Part shown: positions 27,815 to 39,403 of the stretch, piece by piece
How the letters are laid out: every line of letters begins with the position of its first letter
Position numbering within the stretch: the stretch's first letter is position 1
Source of the DNA: Bradysia coprophila
Lineage: Eukaryota; Arthropoda; Insecta; Diptera; Sciaridae
Reading direction: 5' to 3'
DNA length: 64,000 nt
Assembly (NCBI RefSeq): GCF_014529535.1
Contig: NC_050736.1
Location: forward strand, 1,426,001 to 1,490,000
Made by a program: the position numbers and the translations under genes
The notes under the pieces: model-generated
Databases searched by the model: none
The model's input: the letters and a program-made list of their open reading frames with translations, nothing else
Told to the model about the DNA's origin: nothing

Positions 27815-29024
27815 GACCCGTACGAAGTACTGGGGTCTTATAGGTTTACGCATACGTTTGTAACACGTCGATTTGGACTCCCTGAGTAAGGGGAAACCTA
27901 TTGTGGTTGTCTAGAGATGCCAAATCCGCGAAAAAAAATGTCCGTCTGTCCGTCTGTCTGTCTGCACGATAACTTGAGTAAAACGCATCCGATTTTGAAA
28001 ATTCTTTTTTTTCCCGTTTGGTAATGTCAAAAGACAGGCTAAGTTCGAAGATGAGTGATTTTGGAACGACCCCTCCCGAGCTGTGGCCCAATAAGTGCTT
28101 TACGGTTTTTCGAAGATATCTCCGGACATTTAAACGTTAAACTTGTAAGTGATACGTCAAATAAAAGGTATTTACAATACCGATCGACAAAAAAAAAGTT
28201 TATGGAAATCGGATGACCGACTCGTGAGTTTTACCCCTTGGTGTGGAACAGGCACAGGGCGGCAAGCAGTTTTTGCTTGTAGGTCGGCCACATTTGAACA
28301 TATTTCGTCTGTTTTAGCTTTATTAGATAGGTATTGACCGTACCAATCAGGGAAAAAAAGTTTTTGAAATTACGTTCTCCGGAGCGTGAGCTAGGTCTCT
28401 TGGAGTGAGCTCTTATCTGGCTACTCGGAAGTACAGTGAACGTGGTGTATTTTGACAATATCTCTAGTAAATTTTGACCGAATTTCATGATTTTTTTTTG
28501 TTTGAAAGGTATTAACGAATGTAAAGCGTCGGTACTATTTCCGGTCTCCTAACAAAATGGCTGCCGGCGGCCATATTGGATTTTAGTAAAATAGAAATAT
28601 CTTGGAAAAAATGATACTTAGAGAGTTTCTGTTAACATGGAAATAATGTGTTAAGTGTGAGGGGTTTCAGGGATTCCATATATGGACATCTATATATACC
28701 TATATACAGCTATATTGAGCTATATACAGGCATATAGAGCTATATAATAGCATATATTTATCTGTGAAATGTTAATTTTTGTGAAATATAGGTAAATATA
28801 GCGGTATATAGCTGTTTAAATAGGAATTTATGAAATTTGTCTTCGTACGGGGCTGTCTATATTGCCTTCGGCAATTTAGTTGTATATGATAACAAGGCAA
28901 AGAGTGGATAATGTAAGTGATTTTAAAGGGAGAATAGTTTTTCAGCAGAGAAGAAAATGAAGTAAGAGAAATGAAGAGTTTCACATTAAAGGCTTTTGAT
29001 ACGAATAGGTGTTTCGTACGGGTC
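27815..29024. mobile_element. 1.2-kb element with GACCCGTACGAA termini
   Basis: GACCCGTACGAA at 27815 is perfectly inverted at 29013-29024. A related inner terminus (CTTCGTACGGGG) lies near 28840. Inside are a GTCC/GTCT tandem run (27940-27965), the block CACGATAACTTGAGTAAAAC, a GGCTGCCGGCGGCCAT palindrome near 28559, and TATA-rich tandem repeats at 28680-28830. There is no transposase-like frame. Non-autonomous; superfamily not assigned. Confidence 0.5.
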
Positions 29025-29651
29025 GGCGTTAGCTATGTTTTTAATGGCAACCACACCAATAAAACAGCTTTTCCAAGTTGGTTGAAATTTTTAAATTAAA
29101 GGAGTCGTTGTCATCTAATAAAAATGGCATAAGAGTCGTAGTTCTATTCCGAATCTTTCACTTGATTTGGATTCTAAGGATTCGACAGATTGAAATAAAA
29201 TCTTTCACTTCATTCGATTTAAGATAAATAATTTGGTTATAAAAGACATCGGATAATTAATAAATATGTGACACGGTCGTCTCAAAAAGGTTAACAAACA
29301 TTATCGTTAACTAATAATATAATTAGCTAAAGAATTCACTAAATTACCACCTAAATAAATAAATATTAGCATCACATAGCCTGTTTACTGCGGAGATGGA
29401 AATTCCTAGAAAAGCGTTGGGTTATCAATTTTATAGAGTATTAATGGTTCAATGCTTTTGATATGCAAATAAATTTTTATTAAAATTGAATTTCAAGTCA
29501 TTGCTGGTATGATGATAATGTGTGCCTTTTTGTCACGTTAAAATGTCTGGAATGTAATTCGTTGGACTCTTTTCGATTTGTTAAAGATACGAGATAAGAT
29601 TCGTTCAATGTCACGTACACTGAAATTTCCATTTATTTGCAAATTTAGAAA
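29025..29651. other. Upstream region of the lysozyme gene
   Basis: Includes an eroded TTAA-family core (ATCTTTCACTTCATTCG near 29208) and a kappaB-like palindrome. No gene seen. Confidence 0.45.
29398..29407. promoter_or_regulatory. kappaB-like site upstream of the lysozyme gene
   Basis: GGAAATTCCT, about 250 bp before the lysozyme start, resembles Rel/NF-kappaB sites of insect immune genes. A single match of this length can occur by chance. Confidence 0.2.
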
Positions 29652-30907
29652 ATGAGAAACAACATTGCACTGATCATCGCAACTACACTGGTCTTATTGG
29701 TAATATTGAAGACAAGTAATGGAAAAGTGTTTACCAGATGTGAATTGAAGAAAGCATTAGAGAAGAATAAAGTCAATCGAAGCTTCATAGCGCACTGTAA
29801 GTTAGCTGTACTTAAAACGGAGCTTGAATGAAGCTTTTCACAGAACTTCTCATTTTCTTGAAAGGGGTTTGCCTAGCTGAGAGTGAAAGTGGACGGAATT
29901 CGTCTATGTTGAAGAGAAAGACTTTGTACGAAATGTATGGCATGTTTCAGGTAAACAATTGTTATTTATGACATCGAGTACAGAGTGCTTTATTAGACAC
30001 TAGAAGTGTAATTGCAATAATTCATATACACATTGTGTTCCCAATAAATCACTTTGCACCGAGATTCATACAACGTTTTATGTAAGAGAGATATCTAAAG
30101 TCAGTCGTTTTTGAGCATTATGATGCTGAGTTGCATAAAATTGGTTTTATTATATACTGTAGCTTAGGTACTGTAAAGGTTGTTTGAAAAACACTCCACT
30201 CGGATAATGGACATTTTTTTGTTGTCGTTTTGTCTAAATGTAATTTTTGATTTTTTTTTCTATTTCTATTATTTAATGTTTATTATAGCAAGTAGGGTAT
30301 ATATGTAGCTCGTTGGTGTTATTGATTGAAAAAGAACAGATCGACCTCTACAGTCCTCAGCATAAAAGGTTGTGAATGTGTCGGAAACTGTAAAGAGATA
30401 TTTCTCGTCTCATGTGAATCGAGAACCGCGACCCCATACTTTTAAATATTTTATTTTATAAGAGATATCTATTTACAATTGTAGATACTACACAAACAAC
30501 TACTGACTATAAAGTGATTGTTCGAATGTTTACGGAAAAAACCTTAATATTTTCGGAACACCACAGTCGATTGTAGTTAATTCATAATTTCAATTAAGTT
30601 AATTAGATTTGACTAATGAAACTTACTCAATTAGATTCAGAGTAACGAATGGTGTGGCCGAAATGGAGTAATTGGAGGAAATTGTTGGACGCGTTGCGAT
30701 AGTAATATATACAATATTATGTTAACGTGAATCAATCTACAGTGTGATGCAAAATTCCACTTCAATTTTCTAGATTTCCTTGACGACAAATTGGATGATG
30801 ATATTGCCTGTGCAATGAAAGTGTTCGACAAATATGGATTTAAAAATTGGCAAGGATGGGAAGCAAAATGCAAGCAGCAAAATTTACCAAATCTCTCCAA
30901 CTGTTGA
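29652..30907 (+). CDS. C-type lysozyme-like protein lacking the catalytic Asp
   Basis: Four exons (29652-29796, 29865-29950, 30635-30701, 30774-30907) give 143 residues. A signal peptide (MRNNIALIIATTLVLLVILK, cleavage near SNG-KVF) leads a c-type lysozyme fold, GH22, which normally cleaves peptidoglycan. All eight cysteines are present (RCELKK, WVCLAE, EWCGRN, GNCW, TRCD, IACAM, AKCKQ, SNC). The catalytic Glu of WVCLAE is kept. The second catalytic residue, the Asp of the usual D-Y-G-x-F-Q motif, is replaced: the sequence reads LYEMYGMFQIQ, with Met at that position and a shortened loop. Reduced activity, a changed role or a digestive variant are all possible. Family call firm; function open. 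Confidence 0.88.
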
Positions 30908-31066
30908 AATTTTGATTGTGTGTTTGCTCGAATATAATCAGTCTTTTGTAAGTCATATATGGAAGTGTTTGGTTTTAAAGATACACAGGTTTGTATTTAT
31001 TTAAAAAAAACTTTGATAATATTTGATAAAAAAAACTCGTTACTGTTCCTATGGTATTGATTTGTA

Positions 31067-32062
31067 TCAAGTCATCTTTCGATTCATCGACATATTTCGT
31101 TCTGCAAGTCCGAACTACATTAAAACCACGAAATATGATACGATTGACGTAACTACCTGACAAAGGTGAAAGAAAGGTGAAACACAATTGTGTTTTCCAT
31201 AACAAGGATAAAGTCAATGAAAGTATACCCCATAGGTATGGTCTAATGTCAAAATTTGTATGGAGCGGAGGAAATAGCGATTTCATACAGACAAACTCAT
31301 ATTTCAATAATTTGTTGTTTATATGAAATCGTTAATAAACTCTATGCAAAGTAGTTTATTTGGCTCATGATATGTATTATGCCGTAATAAAGTACTTTGC
31401 ACCTCGGTTGCATAAATTACTATTTCATCTTTATCCCGAGATATGAAGTGTTTATATGCTTTTGAGCTTAAAGTCAATTTACTTTTCCTCCCTAAGGTTG
31501 TAATGAAAACCACTCTCGACCCTAGGGAAAACAAAGGTATGTAAAATTCACAAACAGTATTGCTCAATCAGTAACAGGGTGCAGCTGCAGCATACTCTTA
31601 TATTTGGGAAATTTTGTAAATAAACAATACAAAGAACGGTAACTGTAACAAGGAAAACTTACCGTAGTTGTAGATGTTGAATCTAAAGCATATCCCCCCG
31701 GAACTTCAGTTCATTTGTTAACATTTGGATGGAGAAATCGTCAATCTAAAAGAAGACATTTTTTATCGCTTTCGACATAGAAACTATTTGGCAGAATTTA
31801 CACTTTTTCGCAATCGTTGATCAACATCGTGACTTATTCTCATTGAATGTAAAATCGATGATGTTTCACAGTCTAATCAAATACATCGATTTATCATTAA
31901 AAAGAGATCAGCTGATCGAAATAATTATTTCTTTTTACCGAATCGTTCAACCTTTGGCATGCATTTGATATGGATAATTGATCGAATGTTGAGAGGATAA
32001 AAGCAACACATCCATATACGTTGTAAACGATAGCAGTCTCTTTGTCGTTCAGAGCTATTTCG
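31067..32062 (-). pseudogene. Gustatory receptor relic (copy A), 5' truncated
   Basis: Only the 3' part of a 7tm_7 gustatory receptor is present: part of exon 1 (31939 to about 32062), exon 2 (31802-31872), exon 3 (31663-31745) and the terminal exon (31067-31156). These align with the intact copy at 39404-41931. Exon 2 is one base short, exon 3 has two extra bases in a G run, and in the terminal exon the conserved QF motif is hit by TAG (VVLM-stop). Homology stops abruptly at about 32062, upstream of which lies unrelated sequence. It is a dead duplicate of its neighbours, and its order and spacing show that the array was once three genes. Confidence 0.8.
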
Positions 32063-32285
32063 GGAATGTACAAGATGGTAAAAAAAAAAAATGAAAATGC
32101 AGATTTCGTGTGTGTGAATCGAGGATTTTATAAACCAAGTCGACGGTAGAAACATCCTGAAAATCGAAGTCCTCCTTATTACACATTCACAAATTATACG
32201 TACATTTTGTACATTTGAACTTCGAAAATTGAAATTTTATTATTTTTACTTTAGGTATCATTTAATTTTCATTGTTAAATTCAAT

Positions 32286-32740
32286 TTAGTTCCTTCGAAA
32301 GGTAAGTCTCTTAAACGTTTTTTTGTCTTTGATGTCGGTATACAAGTGATTCAGTTTTTTCCTACACATGGGACAACTTTCCGCATAATTCGCATTTTTC
32401 AACAATTCGTCTGTACAAAAATGATGGTTGCAGTCAGTGATAGCCAAATTACTGTGGTCCGCGACAACTTGCAGACATATTGCACAGAAATAATCTTTAT
32501 TTAGTCATAAGCGATTTCCTGACTTTTTCCATAGAAATAAGTTTCAAGGCATGTGTAGGGTGGTGGACTTGATTCTTCTTCGGAAGATGTTGATATGTCG
32601 AGCAGTTCGTCAGACTCGTCAGTTGACTCTTCTTCGGAAGATATTACGATCACTTCGCCATCAAATCTTCCACGTTTTGCAATTCGGTCCTCTTCACTTG
32701 AGGAATCGTAACGCAATCGTTTTCCCTGGTAAGGATACAT
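32286..32740 (-). pseudogene. RING-finger locus in two frames (possible E3 ligase)
   Basis: A 79-codon frame from 32740 encodes an acidic Ser/Glu-rich protein (VIVISSEEESTDESDELL). Immediately downstream, in another frame, 32286 to about 32502 encodes a C3HC4 RING: FCAICLQ, then ITDCNHHFCTDELL, then SCPMCRKKL, ending TFKRLTFRRN. RING domains recruit E2 enzymes for ubiquitin transfer. The order (acidic region then RING) looks like one protein, but no intron of workable size joins the parts. It is either a decayed gene or one with an unrecognised exon. Moderately sure of the RING; unsure of its status. Confidence 0.55.
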
Positions 32741-33855
32741 TTTGCGTTAAAAAAAAAAAAAATCTTAAAATTCAAACTGAACCACAACGACGAATTTTGA
32801 TTATCAATCTGATTTCTAAATTTACTGAGTTGCTACTTTGATCAGTTACAAATTAAATAATCCACAATAAGTCAAGCAGGTCAAGCACTAGTATTATATG
32901 ATATCACACTATTCGAAAATTGCATTTAATAACAGCGACTAATTTAAACACCACACAGTGACTTAAAAATTCAATTATCATTTCCTACATCTGGTTAGAT
33001 TGATGTAAATGCATCTCCTGATTAATCATAATCGTCCAATGCAATTTCCCATTCAACCGACGCAATTTCCCATTCAATCGATACAATTTCACAAGAAAAT
33101 GATGAAATGCCCCATGAAAGTGGTGCTACTTCTTATGCAGCTGCTACTGGAAATATTGCCGATCCGGGTAAAATTTCAAATCTCTAAAGTTGCGGTTGTG
33201 ATATTCGACCGCTTTTCTTATGAGACGAATGAGCAATTTTGCAGTCAAATTACGTTAAACGTATTTATAATACAAACATTCACCATTTCTAGTTCTTGCT
33301 GATTTGACACTAAATTGTACTAATGTTTGTAGCTTTGAAGAGAAGAGATTCAATTGTTGATTTTTTGGGGCATCATTTTGTGTGAATTATCACAAAACCG
33401 CACCGAGTGATTGTTTCGCACGCTCCAGCTTCGATTTCGACTACAAATGACCTACATTAGCCCTTAGCCATCGCATCGACCTGCCGATGTACACTTGGAC
33501 GGCGCCGTTCAACGCCGGTCATGGAGACTAGAGCAACACTACAACTAAGCCAGCTGCAGAATCTATATCTAGGATCGATACATCTCATACGTACAATGTA
33601 TATCTATCACATACAATTTAACGTATTACTCTTACAATTTACGACTCAGTGAACCATTGGTCTTGTCGTCCCTCAGCTAACAACGATAAGAAAAATGATA
33701 TATTCAGCCGTAATTGTACCTGCAATACGTAAGATTGTAGATATTGAAGTCACACATCTAAATCCTGATCGTCCAAGAATAGAGGAACTGCGAAAAATGA
33801 GATCACTTCGCTAGAAAAAAAGCTTTCTCAAAATTTGAGTCTTCGTAGTAAGTTA
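32741..33855. other. Intergenic region with little structure
   Basis: Mostly unremarkable. A short plus-strand stretch at 33035-33165 has a repetitive frame (AISHSTDAISHSIDTISQ) but no upstream start or good downstream exon. I do not call a gene. Confidence 0.4.
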
Positions 33856-34005
33856 CAGTCGGAGAAAAATAGATTTCGGAATTTTAAGAGACATCATCGT
33901 TTTCTTCGTTTTTCTGTATTCCCTCATTTCGCATGTTATTTCAAATGGCAATAAGAGAAATGATGATATCTCTAAAAAAACCCGAAATCTATATTTCTCC
34001 GACTG
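33856..34005. mobile_element. Tc1-type hairpin MITE (CAGTCGGAG ends)
   Basis: A 150-bp palindrome starting CAGTCGGAGAAAAATAGATT with the inverse at the right end, flanked by TA dinucleotides. The terminus matches the start of the MITE at 19559. Confidence 0.6.
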
Positions 34006-34645
34006 TATAACTGTCTCGCTAATTCCTATCGCTAAGTACTACGGAAACGTGAAAAGGCTTAAGCTTTGGGGTTGGTAATAGCTGGACTTAAGAAATCATT
34101 TGAATATTTTCTTTTTTCTTTTGCAAGAAGTTAACAATTCTTAGGAATGTCCGAGGAATTAACTTCATTCCGGGGATTTATCTACGTTTGCAGAAACTTG
34201 CTATTTGGTAAGAATAAACATCTCCATCACATTTGCACATTTCAAAAGAAAGTTATTTGGAACCAAAACAGTAAATGCTTTGTCACAAATTTCAAGACCT
34301 TTCCACTCGTACTACGAAGTTCGTACGTGTGTGAAAAGAAAAAAATAATTATTCACATCTTGAGGACTTTTGGTTTCGGATGACTAACATTTTAGTGGAC
34401 TAGACTGAAAATGTCAGATTGTTATCGAAGCCAATAATCGAGAGCCAGTCCTGGTAGTGTAGACTATTTGAATAAAAAAATGATGGAATAAAATCTCGCG
34501 TGGGGCGAAATACCAACTACCAGTACTGTCTACTCGCCCGCTCGCGGTCGGATAGTCTTTACTAAGAGTATTGGCTATTCGACCGCGCGGTCGAAAAGCA
34601 TCATCCTTTTTTGTAAGTCATAATATGGAAATGTTTAGTATGATA

Positions 34646-35867
34646 CGAGGGACACCCTAAAAGTTTCGGGAATCGGGCATTTCCGACGCATCAAAGTATT
34701 TGATTTAAACATATTGGTAAATTTCAACATTTTTTAAGGTAAATAGCCAACTCAGTTCGAAAAAAGGGTGTCCTCTGACATTAGGGCTTACCATTTAAAA
34801 TGTGAACTAAAATTTCACGACTTTGGCAAATTTAGACCAGGGTTTCTACTGTTTGGGTCGCAGTATCGATGTCATACCAGCATAGTTCGATAAAAGAATC
34901 CTAAAAATATATATCTAAGGAATCCTAACAGATTTCATCAGAAATTTCCGGAAAAATCGAAAGAAATATATTCACATGCAATTTCACTACGAGAGCGGTC
35001 CTACAAAACAGATCAGTTTTTTCATAAAATTTGGGATGGAACATGGCATGTTTCCTTGTGAAACAATAGCTTATGTTTCAGTTATGAAAGTCCATCCCTT
35101 TCCAGGCAGAACATTTTTCCGCTTCTGAGATATTGAGGCCAAGAAATTTAAATCACGAAAAAGCCTGATACTGAAGTCTCACTGTGAGATCACATTTTGC
35201 GTGCCTTAAGGCCTATCTCGTGGCTGTTCCTTGGTTAATTTGCTTTTAATAAACGTGAGGAATACATAATCTAAAAAAATACAGTAAAAACATAAGGTCT
35301 CTGAAAGTTTTTAGCGAAATTGTTGAAGGACTACACAATTTGCCAAGGGACGCTGACAAAGATCAGACTGGTTTTATCTGCGTATATCAAATTATTTCAC
35401 ATGAATTATGACTTTTCTGATAGATGAGAGTCCAATGCAACAGAAAAGTACTTTCAGTCATCAAAACCTGTTTTTGAGGCAGATCTGTGGAGTTCCGAGT
35501 CCGTCAGCAGTAGGTCTTTTTACTTTATCGCATTACTACGAAGTGCCAACATTTGAAGGCCGCGTATATGACATATTACCATTTAGATGGACCATACTTT
35601 ACATGTAAACATAAAAATACTTAATAAAAAATAATTATTTAAGAAAAAATAAAAAACGAACAGCACTTCAGAAAATGAATTCCTCCATTTTTAAAAATGG
35701 CCGACATGCCTTTTTATAAATGTTCCTCAATTCACATCAAAATCTTTTTTTTACGATGTTAAGACGTCATTTTACTTAAAAAATGTTGAAACTTACGAAT
35801 ATGTTCAAATTAAATACTTTAATGCGACAGAAATACTCGATTCCCGAAACTTTTAGGGTGCCCCTCG
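34646..35867. mobile_element. Tc1/mariner-like element without transposase
   Basis: A 1222-bp element flanked by TA. Termini CGAGGGACACCCTAAAAGTT and the near-perfect inverse extend for more than 30 bp. The length is typical of mariner, but no long open frame or DDD/E signature is visible, so it is either a fully decayed autonomous copy or a non-autonomous derivative. It lies between receptor relic A and copy B. Confidence 0.6.
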
Positions 35868-35956
35868 TACAGGTTCGCATTTATTAAAAAATTTTGATAA
35901 CTCAATATTTGATTAAAAGAAAAACTCGTTACTGTTCCTATGGTATTGGTTTTTTA

Positions 35957-38007
35957 TCAAGTGGTCTTTACCACTTTTATCGACATATTTCGTTCCGCAA
36001 GTTCGAACTGTAATAACACCACGAAATATGATACGATTGATGTAATCACCTGAAAGAAAGTTTACAATTAATTGAAAGAAAGTGAATGAAAGGAAGGTGT
36101 ACGTACGCAAACAATAGTACTTTACGTGTTACGGCATGTTTCATTTTCATTTACATTGCCTAATCACGTAAAGCATTGTACTTACGAGGTTCCAAGTTGT
36201 TATTTGACAAGTGGCGAATACAGCCCCACTTATCAAATACACAACTTGGAACCTCGGAAGTAATATACTATTACTATGCTGGTGCATGTAATAAGGCTAT
36301 TACATGTATAGGCAATAACCTTTACATCACTCGCATAGTAAAACGTCGTACTACACACGGAAAATAAAGTGATATCTCGTATCACGATGAGTAAAAGTAC
36401 CTCGGGCTGCCGCCCTCGGATACTTTTTCTCATCTGGATACGAGATATCACTTTACTTCCCTTGCATAGTAATGTACTATTATCTTACTAGGGAGGTAAA
36501 GTGTAGTTTTCCTTCCCAAGGAAAACTCTTTACTTTACCTCGATCGTAAAGTAATATATATTATTCTTCTAGATAAGTAATTTTGACATCCAAACATCGC
36601 GCGTATATATGATAATAGCACTTTTTCACTGCTATTATTTCACCTAGGTAGATAAAGCACTATACTACACTCGGGAAATAATTTGATATCTCGTATCACG
36701 TTGAGTAAAATCATCCTAGGGCTTCAGCTTGGATACGAGATTTCAAATTACTATTAAATAACAATGGATAAAGTAAATGAAAAGTCTCTTGACAATACAG
36801 TGGATGATAAATGTAAATCTAAAATCGTCAATCTAAAAGTAGATATTTTTTATCGCTTTCGGCATAGAAACTATTTGACAGAATTTACACTTTTTCGCAA
36901 TCGTGGATCAACGTCATGAGTTATTCTCATTGAATGTAAAATCGATGAAGTTTCACAAGCCTAATCAAATACATCGATTTATCATTAAAAAAAGATCAGC
37001 TGATCGAAATAATTATTTCTTTTTACCGAATCGTTCAACCTTTGGCATGCATTTGATATGGATAATTGATCGAATGTTGAGAGGATAAAAGCAATACATC
37101 CATATACGTTGTAAACGATAGCAGTCTCACTGTCGTTCAGAACTAATTCTATGACTAAAATGACTTGATTCAATAATTGTACGGTTAGTGTTACTATGAT
37201 TGTCGTGATCCACAGAACTAAGTGAATCGAAAAGATCGAATTTATTGACTTTATGGCTTGCGCTAAGTTTGAATGCAGCGTTGAAAGTTTATCCATTTCG
37301 TCACTACAATGGCAATAGTTGCACATCTTTGTATGTTTATGTCTTGCACTTTCAGTGGCTTTGATTACAATGTTCCCTAAACGAATGTTCATTATTCTAA
37401 TAAAAACATCGATGGCAACGACAGCACCGTAAAATGCATTCATTTGCAGTCTCACTGCATACGGCGGCAACTGCAGAAGTAACAATAAGTATGGCATTGA
37501 TCTAAGGATGTCTGAAGAACTCTCCATAGTCGACATATAAGTGAATGATCCAGCTCCTTGCAAAATTTCTACGACAATCATCCTCATTGCAATTCCGAAA
37601 ATGTAACCCGACAAGTCAATATTACCAATGGAATCACCAATTTCGTTCAACAATCTCATGAATTGCACGTAGATATTTTCGATTTCTTTAGCAGACCAAT
37701 GCACCCCAAGATATGCGACTACAAATGAGATCAGTATCGACTGAGTGTATATCATCATAACGAATCTTAATGTGAACGATCCGAAAAATGCTTTGTTTTC
37801 TCCATTGAAATTAATCGATCCGACAACTTGAAATGAAACTATTGCACAGAGTAATAGACAAATTGAGTAAATGGCTTTGATGAAACTGTATTCGATTTGG
37901 TTGTTTCGATGTACGAATCAGAATGGCCATAATCCAAATAAATTTACAGCAAAAAAGGCTGCCGAGATACACCTTTTCAATGTCAGTATTTGATATGAAT
38001 TGCCCAT
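35957..38007 (-). pseudogene. Gustatory receptor copy B with in-frame TGA
   Basis: Same four-exon plan as the intact copy: exon 1 37027-38007 (981 bases, identical in length), exon 2 36889-36960, exon 3 starting at 36832, terminal exon 35957-36049 (ITSIVSYFVVLLQFELAER). Exon 1 is fully open except for TGA at 37918-37920, where the intact copy has Arg in LWPFRFVH. Exon 3 matches only for its first few codons (IDDF) and then diverges, apparently through a deletion. Hairpin repeats crowd the last intron. Best read as a young pseudogene. Stop read-through is known for some insect chemoreceptors but would not rescue exon 3. Confidence 0.8.
36181..36470. repeat. Two adjacent hairpins in the last intron of receptor copy B
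   Basis: First: GAGGTTCCAAGTTGT near 36186 is inverted as ACAACTTGGAACCTC near 36241. Second: AAGTGATATCTCGTATC near 36368 is inverted as GATACGAGATATCACTT near 36438. The second belongs to the family also seen at 22846-22970. A third relative lies at about 36685-36750. Confidence 0.55.
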
Positions 38008-38292
38008 GGTTATGGTGCCAGGGATAATGTTTTACGTAGGATTTGTCTACTCAAACTTAACATGAATTTAATTGAATGACACTGTTTCAGTGTTATATTC
38101 TTTTATTATTATTGAAACGAAGCAATAGGGCATGCGTTTACCTATACAGATGAATTACTAATTAATAATTAAATGACAATTATTAATTGGACAAAATTGG
38201 TATTAGAAATACACTCTGTTTGAGCTGGTATTGCTGAAAAGTTTTTAGAAGGCGAATAAATTTTGTTCCAGCTTGAGTTGCTATAACTGTAG

Positions 38293-39270
38293 TGAGGGAT
38301 TCTTTTGAATTTCGACTGACCGAAATCGGCGCTATTTATTCCGGGACTTTTTTTTTATATACGCCTAGTTAGGCTTTGGTGCCTAGGCCCCAAAACCAGT
38401 CTCAGATATTTTTGATCTTCTATACCTGGCTGGTTGCCAAAAGTCGAAAAATGGAGCTTCGTAGTCCGGATTTCATTTGCGTAAGGTGGCGAGGACACGG
38501 GCGTGTATGGGTTCGTTGGAAAGCTGATGTCGAATACTACCGGGGCAAATATTAACTTCAAAAAATTTGATGATAAACGGCCGAGAATATGACCTCCAAA
38601 AAATTTCTAGAATCTAGAAAACCTCGGTGAACTTTGATGAGAGCTGTGACTCACTAATGCAATTATTTGATTAAATTATTACTTATTATAATTGTGGAGG
38701 ACCTCAGCTTTATACCGATACCCATATTTAGTAGTTTGGCACGTGACTACGTAACAGATGAAAACTGTGTGTTTCACTCCGCCAAACTACTAAACTACAT
38801 CCAGCAGTGGATGAAAAAGAAGAAGATGAGAAGAAGAAACTACTAAATCACTGTAAAGCTGATTCACATTCATAACATAATTTAATCAAATAATTGCATT
38901 AGTGAGGTCACAGCCCCCATCAAAGTTCACCGAGGTTGCATCGATTTTGAGAAATCTGGAAGTCATATTTCTGCCGTTTATCATCAAATTTTATGTAGGT
39001 AATATTTGCCCCAGGAGTACTCGACCTCAGCTTTCCAACGAACCCATACACGCCCGTGTCGTCGCCACCTTACGGAAATGAAATCCGAACTACGAAACCT
39101 AATTTTTCGACTTTTGGCCACTTACAACCAGCCAGGTATGGAAGATCAAAAATGTCTGAGACTGGTTTTAGGGCCTAGGCATAGGCACCAAGGCCTAGCT
39201 AGGCACATATAAAAAGTCCCTGAATAAATAGCGCTGATTTCGGTCAGTCGAAATTCAAAAGAATCCCTCA
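38293..39270. mobile_element. Foldback element with arms of about 390 bp
   Basis: The left arm (38293 to about 38680, starting TGAGGGATTCTTTTGAATTT) is an inverted copy of the right arm (about 38876-39270). Internal landmarks include GACACGGGCGTGTATGGGTT against AACCCATACACGCCCGTGTC. The unpaired middle is about 195 bp. No gene. The mirrored small frames in each arm are by-products. It sits between receptor copies B and C. Confidence 0.75.
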
Positions 39271-39403
39271 GTATAGCTGTACATAATTACGTTGGTACAC
39301 CAAGTTACAGAGATGAGAAAAGTAGAAACATGTCAGGAGTCAACTACAAAATTAGACGTTTATTTACAGCTCTATACAAGATGTAATGTTCTGACTGATG
39401 AAG

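Noticed and set aside
33035-33165. Repetitive frame reading AISHSTDAISHSIDT as a possible exon
   Set aside because: A stop lies just upstream in frame, there is no start, and the next plausible exon ends at once.
35408-35608. 66-codon frame inside the mariner-like element
   Set aside because: No transposase signature (no spaced acidic triad, no helix-turn-helix), and it is too short to be a meaningful remnant.
38355-39212. Two similar short frames on opposite strands
   Set aside because: They are mirror images in the two arms of the foldback element, so their likeness comes from the inverted repeat and not from coding constraint.
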